Notes under the pieces: model-generated
What the model saw: the letters and a program-made list of their open reading frames with translations, nothing else
What the model was told of the DNA's origin: nothing
Database searches by the model: none
Made by a program: the position numbers and the translations under genes
NCBI RefSeq assembly: GCF_041321145.1
Contig: NZ_JBGGWA010000001.1
Location: 620,001 to 684,000 of the forward strand
DNA from: Paraburkholderia sp041321145
GTDB taxonomy: Bacteria; Pseudomonadota; Gammaproteobacteria; Burkholderiales; Burkholderiaceae
DNA length: 64,000 nt
Reading direction: 5' to 3'
In this document: positions 47,326 through 56,338 of the stretch, in pieces
Position numbering within the stretch: the stretch's first letter is position 1
Layout: every line of letters starts with the position of its first letter

Positions 47326-48060
47326 ATGTCCGGAATCGTTCACGAATATGGCTTGCTTCTTCTCGTCGGGCAATTTCCCAATGGACCGCTTGGAGGACTG
47401 GCGCTCACGCTCATTCTCTCCGTCATGGGGCTCGGGTTTTCTTTCCCGCTGAGCGTTGCGATCGCGCTGTGCAGAATGTCGCCGATCAGGCTCTTCTACG
47501 TGGCTTCGACCGTGCTGGTGTATGTCGTGCGCGGCATTCCGCTGGTGATGTTCGTCTTCTGGGGATACTTCCTTGTTCCCATTCTGGTGGGGCACAGCGT
47601 CACGGCCTTTACGGCGTTGATCTGTACGCTGGTTGTTTATGAGTCGGCCTATCTGTCGGAAGTGATTCGTGCGGGAGTCGAAGCGCTTCCGAAAGGGCAA
47701 GTCGAAGCTTCGCGTGCGCTAGGGCTGGGGTACTGGAAAACGCACTTCTGGGTCGTCCTGCCGCAGGCTCTGTACAACATGGTTCCCAGCATCATCAGCC
47801 AGTTCGTGTCGCTCATCAAGGAAACATCGATTGGCTACGTGATCAGCGTACAGGAACTGACATTCGAAGCGAACCAGGTCAACAACAGCCTGCTGACAAG
47901 CCCGTTCCCGGTGTTTCTGATTCTGGTCGTCGTCTATTTCGTGGTCTGCTTCGTGCTCACGAAGTCCGCAAATTATCTGGAGCGCAATGTCACGCGCAAG
48001 CGTTCGCCGAAGGCGGTGCCGCAAAGGAGCATTGAAAGTGATTCGATTCTCGAAGGTTAA
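47326..48060 (+). CDS. ABC transporter permease, amino-acid type
   Basis: A 244-residue permease with the EAA loop EASRALGLGYWKTHFWVVLPQALYNMVP and the TM segment VVYVVRGIPLVMFVFWGYF. It begins four bases after the stop of the partner permease. Its 3' end overlaps the ATPase start at 48038 by 23 bases. Together with the partner permease this forms a GltJ/GltK-type pair. Confidence 0.92.
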   Translation: MSGIVHEYGLLLLVGQFPNGPLGGLALTLILSVMGLGFSFPLSVAIALCRMSPIRLFYVASTVLVYVVRGIPLVMFVFWGYFLVPILVGHSVTAFTALICTLVVYESAYLSEVIRAGVEALPKGQVEASRALGLGYWKTHFWVVLPQALYNMVPSIISQFVSLIKETSIGYVISVQELTFEANQVNNSLLTSPFPVFLILVVVYFVVCFVLTKSANYLERNVTRKRSPKAVPQRSIESDSILEG

Positions 48061-48766
48061 CAAGTGGTATGGGGAGTACCAGGCACTCGCTGACGTGACC
48101 GCGGAAGTCAGCAATGGGGAGGTGGTGGTCGTTTGCGGTCCTTCTGGCTCGGGAAAATCCACGTTGATTCGGACGATTAACCGGCTGGAGGAAATCCAGT
48201 CAGGCACCATCCACGTAAACGATCAGGACATTCATGCGCCCGGACTGCGTATCAACGATTTCCGCAGCGGCATCGGCTTTGTGTTTCAGTCGTTCAATCT
48301 GTTTCCGCATCTGTCCGCGCTTGAAAACGTGTGCCTCGCGCCAGTCAGGGTCTCGAAGAAGCGAACCGCCGACGTGAAAGAGCAGGCGATGGCGCTGCTC
48401 GCTCGCGTGGGCCTTACAAATAAGGCCTCCGCCTATCCGCATCAATTGTCCGGCGGTCAGCAGCAACGCGTTGCGATTGCCCGGGCGCTCGCGATGAACC
48501 CGCCCGTCATGCTCTTTGACGAGCCGACGAGCGCGCTCGATCCTGAAATGGTGGGCGAAGTTTTGAACGTCATGCGGTCACTGGCCCGTGACGGGATGAC
48601 CATGGTCTGCGTGACGCACGAAATGGGTTTCGCACGTGAGGTGAGCGACCGTGTGTGGTTCATGGATAAGGGCGTCATCCTCGAAGAAAACTCTCCCGCT
48701 GAGTTTTTCAGCGCCCCTCAGCACGCCAGGGCGAAAGCTTTCCTGTCGGATCTAAGGTCACACTAG
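48038..48766 (+). CDS. ABC transporter ATP-binding protein, amino-acid type
   Basis: A 242-residue ATPase: Walker A GPSGSGKST (residues 34-42), VFQSFNLFPHLS with the Q-loop, signature LSGGQQQRVAIARALA and Walker B VMLFDEPTSALD. GTG 48038 is chosen because AGGAG lies eight bases upstream and it gives the family N-terminus (VIRFSKVNKWYGEYQAL). It overlaps the permease gene end. The epoxide hydrolase gene starts two bases after its stop. Confidence 0.92.
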   Translation: MIRFSKVNKWYGEYQALADVTAEVSNGEVVVVCGPSGSGKSTLIRTINRLEEIQSGTIHVNDQDIHAPGLRINDFRSGIGFVFQSFNLFPHLSALENVCLAPVRVSKKRTADVKEQAMALLARVGLTNKASAYPHQLSGGQQQRVAIARALAMNPPVMLFDEPTSALDPEMVGEVLNVMRSLARDGMTMVCVTHEMGFAREVSDRVWFMDKGVILEENSPAEFFSAPQHARAKAFLSDLRSH

Positions 48767-48768
48767 CC

Positions 48769-49920
48769 ATGATTAATCGATTCCAGATACACGTAGACGA
48801 CGCGGAACTGGCCTCCTTGATGACGAAACTCGATCAGGTTCGCTGGCCCGATGAGTTGGACGACGCGGGCTGGAGCTTCGGTACCGATCTTCAGTTCATG
48901 CAGGAACTGCATCGTTACTGGCGTGAGACATACGACTGGCGAGCGCAGGAAAAACGGCTGAACGCACTGCCTCACTACCAGTACCGCGGTGATGGGCCAG
49001 CCATTCATTTCATCCATCAGCCGGGGCAGGGGCCGGCGCCGCTGCCGTTGATCATGACGCACGGATGGCCTGGCAGCTTCGTGGAGATGCTGAAGATACT
49101 TCCGCTGCTGACCGATCCCGGAGCGCATGGCGGTGACCCGGCAGATGCGTTTTCGGTTGTCGTTCCGTCCATTCCCGGCTATGGTTTTTCTGAACGGCCG
49201 CTGCGGCGCGGAACCAACGTGTTCGCGGTCGCCGACCTCTGGGCAGAGCTGATGGCAGCGCTCGGTTACGAACGTTTCTGCGCTCAGGGCGGTGACTGGG
49301 GCTCGTGGATCAGTTCCGCGCTGGGTTTGCGCCATCCGGAGCGCCTGATCGGCATTCACCTGAACTACGTTTCCACCGGCTTTCGTCCCGACCTCAGTTC
49401 CGGCACGCCGCCGTTGACCGAAGAAGAGACTGCGTATCTGGATCGTGTTGCGAAGTGGCGCGATGCCGAAGGCGCCTATATCGCGATCCAGAGCACAAAA
49501 CCGCAAACGCTCGCGTATGGGCTGACCGATTCGCCCACGGGTCTTGCCGCGTGGCTGCTCGAAAAATTCCAGAGCTGGAGTGATTGTGACGCGAGGCCCG
49601 ATGAGGTGCTGAGCAAAGACGAGTTGCTGACCAATGTCATGGTTTACTGGCTCACCAATACGGTTCACTCGTCGCTTCGCTTCTACAACGAATCACGCGC
49701 CGCGCCGTTTCATCTGCAGCCTGGCCAGCGCATACTGCCTCCGTGCGGCATCGTGCGTCTGCCACGCGAATTGCCATTGCCGCCGCGCAGTTGGGTAGAA
49801 CGCGCGTTCAATCTGACGCACTGGACGACCCTGCCGCGCGGTGGGCATTTCGCCGCGATGGAGGCGCCTGAGCAACTCGCAGAGGACATCCGTACTTTCT
49901 TTAGACCGTTGCGAAAGTGA
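48769..49920 (+). CDS. Epoxide hydrolase, alpha/beta-hydrolase with EHN domain
   Basis: A 383-residue enzyme with an N-terminal epoxide-hydrolase domain and an alpha/beta-hydrolase core. The oxyanion motif HGWP starts at H98, the nucleophile is D176 in GGDWGSW, and the general base is H360 in GGHFAAMEAPEQ. These match microsomal/juvenile-hormone-type epoxide hydrolases, which open epoxides to diols. It starts two bases after the ABC ATPase stop, so it is part of the transporter operon, followed by two amidase genes. A role for an epoxide in an amino-acid pathway is not obvious; the real substrate may be a different ring compound. Confidence 0.9.
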   Translation: MINRFQIHVDDAELASLMTKLDQVRWPDELDDAGWSFGTDLQFMQELHRYWRETYDWRAQEKRLNALPHYQYRGDGPAIHFIHQPGQGPAPLPLIMTHGWPGSFVEMLKILPLLTDPGAHGGDPADAFSVVVPSIPGYGFSERPLRRGTNVFAVADLWAELMAALGYERFCAQGGDWGSWISSALGLRHPERLIGIHLNYVSTGFRPDLSSGTPPLTEEETAYLDRVAKWRDAEGAYIAIQSTKPQTLAYGLTDSPTGLAAWLLEKFQSWSDCDARPDEVLSKDELLTNVMVYWLTNTVHSSLRFYNESRAAPFHLQPGQRILPPCGIVRLPRELPLPPRSWVERAFNLTHWTTLPRGGHFAAMEAPEQLAEDIRTFFRPLRK

Positions 49921-49989
49921 AAATGACCCGCGAGGGGGCATCTGAACAGGTTTCGCAATCATTCCGCTCAATCGTGTAACTCACATCCC

Positions 49990-51420
49990 ATGACCGATAA
50001 CACGCTTCGCTTCCTGAGTGCCACGGAAGCGCAACAACTGATCGCCAGAAAGGAATTGTCCGCGCTCGAGTACGTGTCGGCTTCACTGGATGCGATCGAC
50101 GCGGAAAACAACACGCTGCACGCCTTTCTCGAGGTCTACCGTGACGACGTGCTCGCCGCCGCTCGTGAAGCGGACAAGCGCATGGCGCGCGGCGAAGTTG
50201 CCGGGCCGCTTCACGGGTTGCCGTTTGCGGTCAAGGATCTGATCGACGTCGAGGGCAAGACGACCTCTGCGCAGTCCGCCGTCTTGCGCCATCACGTTGC
50301 GAAGCGGGACGCTGACGTGACGCGTCGACTGCGCGCCGCGGGTGCCATCCTGATCGGGAAATTGACCTTGGAGGAGTTCGGCATTGGTTCGCCGTCGGAC
50401 AGGTTGCCGTGGCCACCTGCGCGCAACCCGTGGGACATCGAACGCACGCCCGGCGGCTCGTCGAGCGGCTGCGGCGTCGCACTGGCCGCATGTCAGGTGC
50501 CGCTGACGATCGGCACCGACACAGCGGGCTCCATCCGGAATCCCGCCGCGATGTGCGGCGTGGTTGGTCTTAAACCGACTTACGATCTGCTCAGTCGGGA
50601 AGGCGTATTTCCGCTGGCGCCATCGCTGGACCATGTCGGCTTGATGACGCGCAGCGCTGAAGACTGTGCACTTGTCCTCAGCGCTCTAAAGCATGGCGCA
50701 AAGCGGTCAGTGCTCGCGCGCGCGGGGGAAAGCGTGCCGTTACGCGGTCTACGGGTCGGCCTGCTCGCACATTTCCATAGCCGCGATATCGTCGCGAGCG
50801 AAGAGACACGTTCCGCGATCGCTTCAGCCGCGAACGAGATCGCTCGACTCGGCGCCGTGCTGGAGGAAGTCGAGGCTGGCGATCTCGAGTCGTTTCGACA
50901 GTGTGGCTCGACGCTTCTGCGCGTCGAGGCGTACACGGTCCATCGCGACTTTCTTGCGCAGGCACCTGAGCGCTACGGCGCTCGCTGCCGCGACGCGCTT
51001 CTAAAAGGGGCTTCGGTGCCGGCGCAGGAATACGCGGAAGCGAAAAGGCAGCAACATGTTCTCACGGAGCAGATCGATCGAATGCTGGAAACGTCGGATG
51101 TATTGGTTGCGGGAGTCTCCGCGCATACGGCCGCTTTGCTTGCAGACGAAGAGGCCGTCAACCGGTCGGCCAACCAGATGCGTGTGCCTTTCAATGTCAC
51201 CGGTCACCCGGCGCTGTCGTTCTGTATCGGCTTTTCGTCAAGCGGCCTGCCAATCGGTGCGCAATTGATCGGGCGGCGCTTTGATGAAGAAAGACTGCTG
51301 ACCATCGCCGCAGCATATCAACGCGTGACCGCATGGCATTTGCAGCATCCGTCCATGCCTTTTATCCACCGTCACGGAACTGTTCACCGCGACACCTGGC
51401 CCGCGTATGGACAGTCTTGA
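49990..51420 (+). CDS. Amidase signature-family hydrolase
   Basis: A 476-residue amidase with the Ser-cisSer-Lys triad: K82 in FAVKDLIDV, cis-Ser S157 in GGSSSG and nucleophile S181 in GTDTAGSIRNPA. The 24-residue gap between the two serines is the family standard. It hydrolyses carboxylic amides to acid and ammonia. It follows the epoxide hydrolase gene by 69 bases and precedes a second amidase gene by 74 bases, all on one strand. Confidence 0.93.
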   Translation: MTDNTLRFLSATEAQQLIARKELSALEYVSASLDAIDAENNTLHAFLEVYRDDVLAAAREADKRMARGEVAGPLHGLPFAVKDLIDVEGKTTSAQSAVLRHHVAKRDADVTRRLRAAGAILIGKLTLEEFGIGSPSDRLPWPPARNPWDIERTPGGSSSGCGVALAACQVPLTIGTDTAGSIRNPAAMCGVVGLKPTYDLLSREGVFPLAPSLDHVGLMTRSAEDCALVLSALKHGAKRSVLARAGESVPLRGLRVGLLAHFHSRDIVASEETRSAIASAANEIARLGAVLEEVEAGDLESFRQCGSTLLRVEAYTVHRDFLAQAPERYGARCRDALLKGASVPAQEYAEAKRQQHVLTEQIDRMLETSDVLVAGVSAHTAALLADEEAVNRSANQMRVPFNVTGHPALSFCIGFSSSGLPIGAQLIGRRFDEERLLTIAAAYQRVTAWHLQHPSMPFIHRHGTVHRDTWPAYGQS

Positions 51421-51494
51421 CGTGATGTTTCGCTACAGGAGCAGTCAATGAGACGCGTGCCCTCAACTCCGTCGTTGCGTAATCAGAGCGTGGC

Positions 51495-52901
51495 ATGACA
51501 CGAACCGCTCGTTCGCCGATCGAGGATGATGCAATGTGCCCCGCACAAGACAGGAACGGTTGCAGTGCGCGCATCGAAGCGGCGCTGAATGCCGCCAGCA
51601 TGCACGACGCAGCGTTCACCCGCATCTATGCGGAAGCGGCAATTGCGCACGCGGCTACCGCCGACACACGCCGCGCGCGTGGCGTCGAAAGGCCGACGGC
51701 GCTCGCCGGAATACCCATCACGATCAAGGACAACATGGATGTGGCGGGCGAGCCCACTGCGGCGGGCTCGCCCGCCCTCGCAGAGACGGCGTCTCCTGCA
51801 GCGACCGATGCCGATGTGGTGAAGCGCTTGCGCGCGGCAGGCGCTATCATCCTGGGCAAAACGGCGATGTCGGAACTCGCGATGTCGTCCGTCGGCCTCA
51901 TCGAGGCAACGAGTCATCTTCCTAACCCGCTCGATCCTGAGCGCGTGCCCGGCGGTTCCTCATGTGGTGCGGCGGTGTCAGTCGCTGTCGGTGCAGCCTT
52001 CGCTGCACTGGGCACCGATACTGGCGGATCGGTGCAAATTCCTGCCGCGCTATGCGGGCTTGCCGGCTTCAAGCCAACGGCGTCGCAGATTTCGCGTGAG
52101 GGCGTCGTTCCGCTCTCGCGGCATCTCGACTCGGTAGGCGTGATCGCACATTCCGTTCGATGTTGCCGCATGGTCTACGAAGTGCTTGCACATAATCCCG
52201 CAACGGGGGTTCTAAACCCGGTGCCGCGCTCGATCAAAGGTCTTCGGTTCGCGGTGCCCCAAAACTATGTGCTGAATGACCTCGAACCCACCGTGGCGGC
52301 CGCCTTTGAACGGACACTTAGTGTTTTGTCGGAACACGGTGCCGTGCTGCAGGACATCGACTTGCCTGCGCTCGACCGCATTCCCGATGTCTATCAAGGC
52401 GGTGGCTTCTCGATGGCCGAGATATATGCATGGCTACGGTCTCGCGGGTTGCTTGCGCGGTCGCTGATTTCATCCCGCGCGTTCTCGCGAATCGAGCAAG
52501 GCGGTGTGCTTTTAGCAGCCGATATGCTCGACAGGCTCTCGCTGCGCGCTTCCCTTGTCGAAAGCACTGTTCAGGAGACAAGCCGCTGGGACGCCCTGCT
52601 GATGCCGACGTGCCCAATACTGCCACCGTTCATTCGAAATGTTGCCGATGACGACGGCTACAACCGCTACAACATGCTTCTAATGCGAAATACACGCGTC
52701 GCAAACGTACTCGATCGTTGTGCCGTGACGCTTCCTGTCGACGGTCGTGATGCGCTACCCGTTGGAATCACGCTGATGGGACTTCGCGGACAGGATGATG
52801 CGCTGCTCGGAATCGCAGAAGCCGTCGAATGCCTGCTTCCCGGACGAATCGCCTCAGAAGGACTGCCATGGAACGACCGGATAGAAGTTCGCTGGAAGTG
52901 A
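51495..52901 (+). CDS. Amidase signature-family hydrolase
   Basis: A 468-residue amidase with K78 in ITIKDNMDV, cis-Ser S155 in GGSSCG and nucleophile S179 in GTDTGGSVQIPA; the triad is intact. A cysteine replaces the third residue of the usual serine run. An in-frame ATG at 51534 has GAGG upstream and could be the true start, giving 455 residues. It is the second amidase in a row and differs clearly in sequence from the first, so the two may take different amides. Confidence 0.92.
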   Translation: MTRTARSPIEDDAMCPAQDRNGCSARIEAALNAASMHDAAFTRIYAEAAIAHAATADTRRARGVERPTALAGIPITIKDNMDVAGEPTAAGSPALAETASPAATDADVVKRLRAAGAIILGKTAMSELAMSSVGLIEATSHLPNPLDPERVPGGSSCGAAVSVAVGAAFAALGTDTGGSVQIPAALCGLAGFKPTASQISREGVVPLSRHLDSVGVIAHSVRCCRMVYEVLAHNPATGVLNPVPRSIKGLRFAVPQNYVLNDLEPTVAAAFERTLSVLSEHGAVLQDIDLPALDRIPDVYQGGGFSMAEIYAWLRSRGLLARSLISSRAFSRIEQGGVLLAADMLDRLSLRASLVESTVQETSRWDALLMPTCPILPPFIRNVADDDGYNRYNMLLMRNTRVANVLDRCAVTLPVDGRDALPVGITLMGLRGQDDALLGIAEAVECLLPGRIASEGLPWNDRIEVRWK

Positions 52902-53227
52902 ATGCGCCAGCATCGCCATCGCAAACGACGCGGCTGCGAAGAGGAAAAGCATAGGGACTGATATCAGGGCCGATCGTGGATCGGCGCTCGGCTCTTCCGC
53001 CTGAGCAGGCTGGATAGAGGGCGATTAACTATGATAGGCCGATAGCCACCCATCGCTTCAAGGTTGGGCCTCGGGTCGCGTCAATAGTCCAACCCATTAC
53101 GTTTTGTCATGCGATTCATGATGACAAGTCGATTGCTGTGACTGGGTTGCCACCTTATATTTGCCCACGCCCGCTAGACGGGCTGCCAGTACAAACTCGT
53201 TCGAACCAGGATCAGTCCCAGGACGGA
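52902..53227. other. Intergenic region with inverted repeat
   Basis: No gene is supported in these 326 bases. The inverted repeat TTGTCAT-N10-ATGACAA at 53104-53127 lies about 100 bases before the hydroxyacid oxidase gene, and a small stem (GCCCG-N5-CGGGC) lies near 53170. These suggest that the oxidase gene has its own promoter and is not read only from the amidase operon. Confidence 0.5.
53104..53127. promoter_or_regulatory. Candidate operator, TTGTCAT-N10-ATGACAA
   Basis: A perfect 7-base inverted repeat with a 10-base spacer sits about 100 bases upstream of the FMN hydroxyacid oxidase start. The TTGTC/GACAA arms are like those of FadR-type regulators. No regulator gene lies beside it. 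Confidence 0.45.
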
Positions 53228-54400
53228 ATGAAACGCAAACTCTACAATGGCCGCGATCCCGCCCGTGCTGTCGCTATCGCTGATCTCCGGGCAATGGCGC
53301 ACCGGCGCCTTCCGCACTTCGCGTTGGAATACCTCGAGAGCGGCGCCGAAGACGAGCTTACCTCACGCCGCAATCGTGATGCTTTCGACGCGATTGAGTG
53401 GATACCCCGTACCTTGCGCGACGTATCGAAACGCGCCATGACGACTGTGCTTGGGGGCAGTCATTCGTCGGTTCCGATGGCTATCGGGCCGACCGGCTTC
53501 AATGGCATGCTGTGGCACGATGCCGACCTGGCCTTGGCAAGGGCGGCCGCTCGCCTGGGCGTGCCGTTCTGTCTCGCCACGCTGGCCAATGCGAGCATCG
53601 AGCGGATTGCTACGGCCACGCGTGAATGGCCGGACTCCAGCCGTTGGCTGCAACTTTATCTATTTCGCGACCGCCACTGCACGCTCGAATTACTACAGCG
53701 GGCACGTAGTGCAGGATTCTCCACGGTCGTGCTGACTACGGACGCGGTGGTCTATGGAAATAGAAATTGGGAAGCGCGCAACTACCGTGGGTTCAAACGG
53801 CCCGACTGGCGCAATGTGCTCAATACGGCCAGCCATTGGCACTGGCTTAAAAACGTTTATCTACCAGGTTTGCCGCGATTCGAAAATCTGGACAGCTTTA
53901 TCGGAAAAAGGGCGAATGCACTGAAGGCGGCTGAATGGATTGAACAGCAGATGGACACGGCGTTGAACTGGAAGGATCTGGAGTGGTTGCGCGAGCGATG
54001 GGATGGCACGCTGATCGTAAAGGGCATCATGGCAGGGGATGACGCTCGCCAGGCCGTGCGATGCGGCGCGGATTCCATCGTGGTTAGCAACCACGGCGGT
54101 CGCCAACTGGACGGTGCTGCATCCAGCCTGTCAGCATTGGCCACGGTCAGCGAGGCTGTAGCGGGCAAAGCTGAAATCCTGCTCGATTCCGGCATCAGGC
54201 GCGGTATGGACGTACTCAAGGCTCGCCGTCTGGGGGCTCAAGGTGGACTGCTCGCGCGAGCGACCCTGTATGGCGTGGCGGCTGCCGGCGAAACGGGGGC
54301 GTTGCGTGCCTTGGAGATTCTGCGCGGCGAGGTTGACAACGGGCTAGCGCAACTGGGTTGTGCCAGTCTGGATGATGTCGCGCACGTCTCGCTGGCTTGA
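53228..54400 (+). CDS. FMN-dependent 2-hydroxyacid dehydrogenase/oxidase (mandelate/lactate type)
   Basis: A 390-residue FMN enzyme of the glycolate oxidase/lactate dehydrogenase/mandelate dehydrogenase family. The family markers are EYLESGAEDELT (about residues 36-47), AIGPTGFNGMLW, TTDAVVYGNRNW, the FMN lysine in LIVKGIMAGDDA and the catalytic histidine in SNHGGRQLDGA. The long insert with NVLNTASHWHWLKNVYLPGLP resembles membrane-associated mandelate dehydrogenases. ATG 53228 is the likely start; the open frame runs 90 bases further upstream. It oxidises an (S)-2-hydroxyacid to the keto acid. Electron acceptor and substrate are not shown. Confidence 0.9.
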   Translation: MKRKLYNGRDPARAVAIADLRAMAHRRLPHFALEYLESGAEDELTSRRNRDAFDAIEWIPRTLRDVSKRAMTTVLGGSHSSVPMAIGPTGFNGMLWHDADLALARAAARLGVPFCLATLANASIERIATATREWPDSSRWLQLYLFRDRHCTLELLQRARSAGFSTVVLTTDAVVYGNRNWEARNYRGFKRPDWRNVLNTASHWHWLKNVYLPGLPRFENLDSFIGKRANALKAAEWIEQQMDTALNWKDLEWLRERWDGTLIVKGIMAGDDARQAVRCGADSIVVSNHGGRQLDGAASSLSALATVSEAVAGKAEILLDSGIRRGMDVLKARRLGAQGGLLARATLYGVAAAGETGALRALEILRGEVDNGLAQLGCASLDDVAHVSLA

Positions 54401-54467
54401 TTGCGTCAGTATTCGCGCGTGATGGGCCCCCTTCTGGCTGGGTGGATAGCGCCCGCCTCGGCCGCCG

Positions 54468-55181
54468 TCAGAACACCCCGACGACCAACCGATACCGCAC
54501 GCGGCTCATGTATTCGCGGTAGCGGCTGTCCTTCGAAAGCACGCGCTCCTCACGAACGATTCTACAAATCTGCACGCTGAAATGCATGGCGAGCACGATG
54601 ACATTCTGAATTCCGAAGTTCGGCAGCAGGAAGCCGACATCCCTGATGAAATAACTCAGGTAGATCGGATGGCGCAGGATGCGGTAAGGCCCGCTCACAA
54701 CAACGCCTCGATTCGCGGGCAGAAGCCCGAATGAGCGCCGCAGCGTGAGCTTTGCCCAGATTTGGATAACGATGCCGGTGATTTGCAATCCGGCGGCGAC
54801 TGCTTCGGGAATGAGATGGGTGCCCGGCTCCATGCGAAAGGCGAGGTAGTAGAAAGTCCCGACAATAGCGAACGCCATGCTGAGGGGAGTCCAGTCCCGC
54901 TCGCGGGCAACGCGGGTGAACACAACCAACCCCATGTCCAGGACGGAGGTAAATGCGAAAAGTAACAACGTAATTCGCGAAGGGTTCTTTGCAAGCTGGA
55001 CGATCGCGGCAGCGAGAAACGCGGAAAGCGCCGCTGCGGCACCGACACGCAGCGCAACTTCGATCGCCAGTTGTTTGGGCATCAGCCGTACGACGGGTGA
55101 TGGAGCCGATAGGAGCGCCGGGTCATCGAAGCTGATCTCGACGTTGGACGAGCTTGCCGGCCCAATGGTTTCTGGTCTCAT
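54468..55181 (-). CDS. Isoprenylcysteine methyltransferase-like (ICMT) membrane protein
   Basis: A 237-residue protein with about five hydrophobic helices and a C-terminal ICMT/PEMT-like region: LTLRRSFGLLPANRGVVVSGPYRILRHPIYLSYF, here residues about 150-183, where the GPYRxxRHPxY motif binds S-adenosylmethionine, then EERVLSKDSRYREYM. Bacterial homologues methylate small or membrane-bound substrates that are mostly unknown. It is convergent with the hydroxyacid oxidase gene and borders the gene-decay zone on its right. Confidence 0.85.
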   Translation of the reverse strand: MRPETIGPASSSNVEISFDDPALLSAPSPVVRLMPKQLAIEVALRVGAAAALSAFLAAAIVQLAKNPSRITLLLFAFTSVLDMGLVVFTRVARERDWTPLSMAFAIVGTFYYLAFRMEPGTHLIPEAVAAGLQITGIVIQIWAKLTLRRSFGLLPANRGVVVSGPYRILRHPIYLSYFIRDVGFLLPNFGIQNVIVLAMHFSVQICRIVREERVLSKDSRYREYMSRVRYRLVVGVF

Positions 55182-55661
55182 GCTTTACTCTGCCGTGACG
55201 TTGCGTGTCGGTGTCAGGGACGCTCTCGCGCACCCGTTCAACGAGTGCTTAAGGGTCCGGAAGTCCTACCGGAAGGTTGCTTCATCACCCGTTTGCCGCC
55301 TTCAGCGGTTCGGGTTTGTATCAGAACGTCTTAACGGCCACCCGCGTGTTTTCTTTAGGATCGTCCGCGCGACCGAACTGCTCGGCGTGCCGCGCCAGAC
55401 GCTGTACGACAAGATTGTTCGCCACGGTATCGAGACGCGGGCGTTTCGCTGAACACGTGGCCCTCGGACCGCGAAATGGAAATTTTCCCGATTTCACGTG
55501 GCGCTCCGGACATGTGCGCGGAAGGCGAGAGCCGCTGGACATGCGCCCGGTTACGTTGGCCTACGGGCGCGCCACAGATGCCCGGTGTGTGTTCGCAACA
55601 AGGACGACGCAGACCGGAAGACCACGCGGCTGTCAGCAGAAAACGAACAAGAGGCTTTTTC
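55182..55661. other. Gap with regulator remnant, start of gene-decay zone
   Basis: These 480 bases carry no intact gene. They contain the Fis-type helix-turn-helix remnant at 55351-55452 and, to its right, about 200 bases with no recognisable content before the porin remnant. Open frames on both strands here are short or overlap in ways that look accidental. Confidence 0.6.
55351..55452 (+). pseudogene. Remnant of a sigma-54-dependent activator (Fis-type HTH)
   Basis: The last 33 codons of an open frame read FRIVRATELLGVPRQTLYDKIVR and end at a stop at 55450. This is the C-terminal Fis-type helix-turn-helix of NtrC/DctD-like sigma-54 activators. No AAA+ or receiver domain is found upstream: the minus-strand methyltransferase gene occupies that DNA. 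The rest of the gene has been lost. The fragment is too short to be functional and is useful as a marker of the deletion zone. Confidence 0.7.
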
Positions 55662-56311
55662 ATGTCTGGTGCAAAATTCAAACTTCTGCCGAGTCTTTGT
55701 CTTCTCGGCACTGCCGTGCTAAGCGCGCCGGCGTTCGCGCAATCCTCGGTGCAGCTGTACGGCCTGGTCGACGCGTTTGTCGGCTCCGTAAAAACCCTGG
55801 CGCTCATGCGGCCGTGGTGACTTAAGGCGGCGCACTGTCCACGTCTTATTGGGGACTTCGCGGTAAAGAGGATCTGGGCGGCGGCTATTCCACATTCTTC
55901 GTGATCGAGAGCTATTTCCAGCCTCAGAACGGCACGTCCGGCCGCTTCGCAACCGATAGTTTCTTTTCCCGCAACGCGTACCTCGGCGTGGCCACGCCGT
56001 ATGGTTCCATTCGTGCGGGGCGGCTGACAACGCCTCTGTACATTTCCACGATCAACCTCAATCCGTTTGTTTCGATGGACAAGAAGATTTGCGCCGAGCT
56101 CGCGCAGTCCTGCAAGCGCATGGCGGCGCCCTATGAAAGCGTACCCAGCGGCGCGGGCCACGATGCGTCGCTGTGTGCAAATGCCGGCATTCCCAGCGGC
56201 ATGTTGTTCATTCGTAACGAGAACGGCTCCCACAATCCGCACGAAGCGATGGACATCGACGATTTCATGCTTGGCGTGCGTGTACTTGCCGACACCATCG
56301 AGCATCTCTAA
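55662..56311 (+). pseudogene. Chimeric pseudogene: porin 5' part joined to M20-type amidohydrolase 3' part
   Basis: From ATG 55662 a porin start is read: signal peptide LLGTAVLSAPAFAQ, then SSVQLYGLVDAFVGSVK. The frame is broken in a run of five A bases (55790-55794; one more A would restore it), and an in-frame TAA (55823-55825) sits where a CAA is expected. The porin frame then resumes with STSYWGLRGKEDLGGGYSTF to TPLYISTINLNPF. Near 56070 it runs directly into VSMDKKICAELAQ and then PSGAGHDASLCANAGIPSG and RNENGSHNPHEAMDIDDF, the C-terminus of an M20-type carbamoylase/allantoate amidohydrolase. A deletion has joined two unrelated genes, and the product is not a working porin. Confidence 0.85.
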
Positions 56312-56338
56312 CGAGTCCGCATCGGCCAAGGAACAGTC

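Noticed and set aside
55662..55820. Short intact porin-like secreted peptide
   Set aside because: The frame breaks in an A-run and the porin sequence continues in the next frame, so it is a pseudogene fragment.
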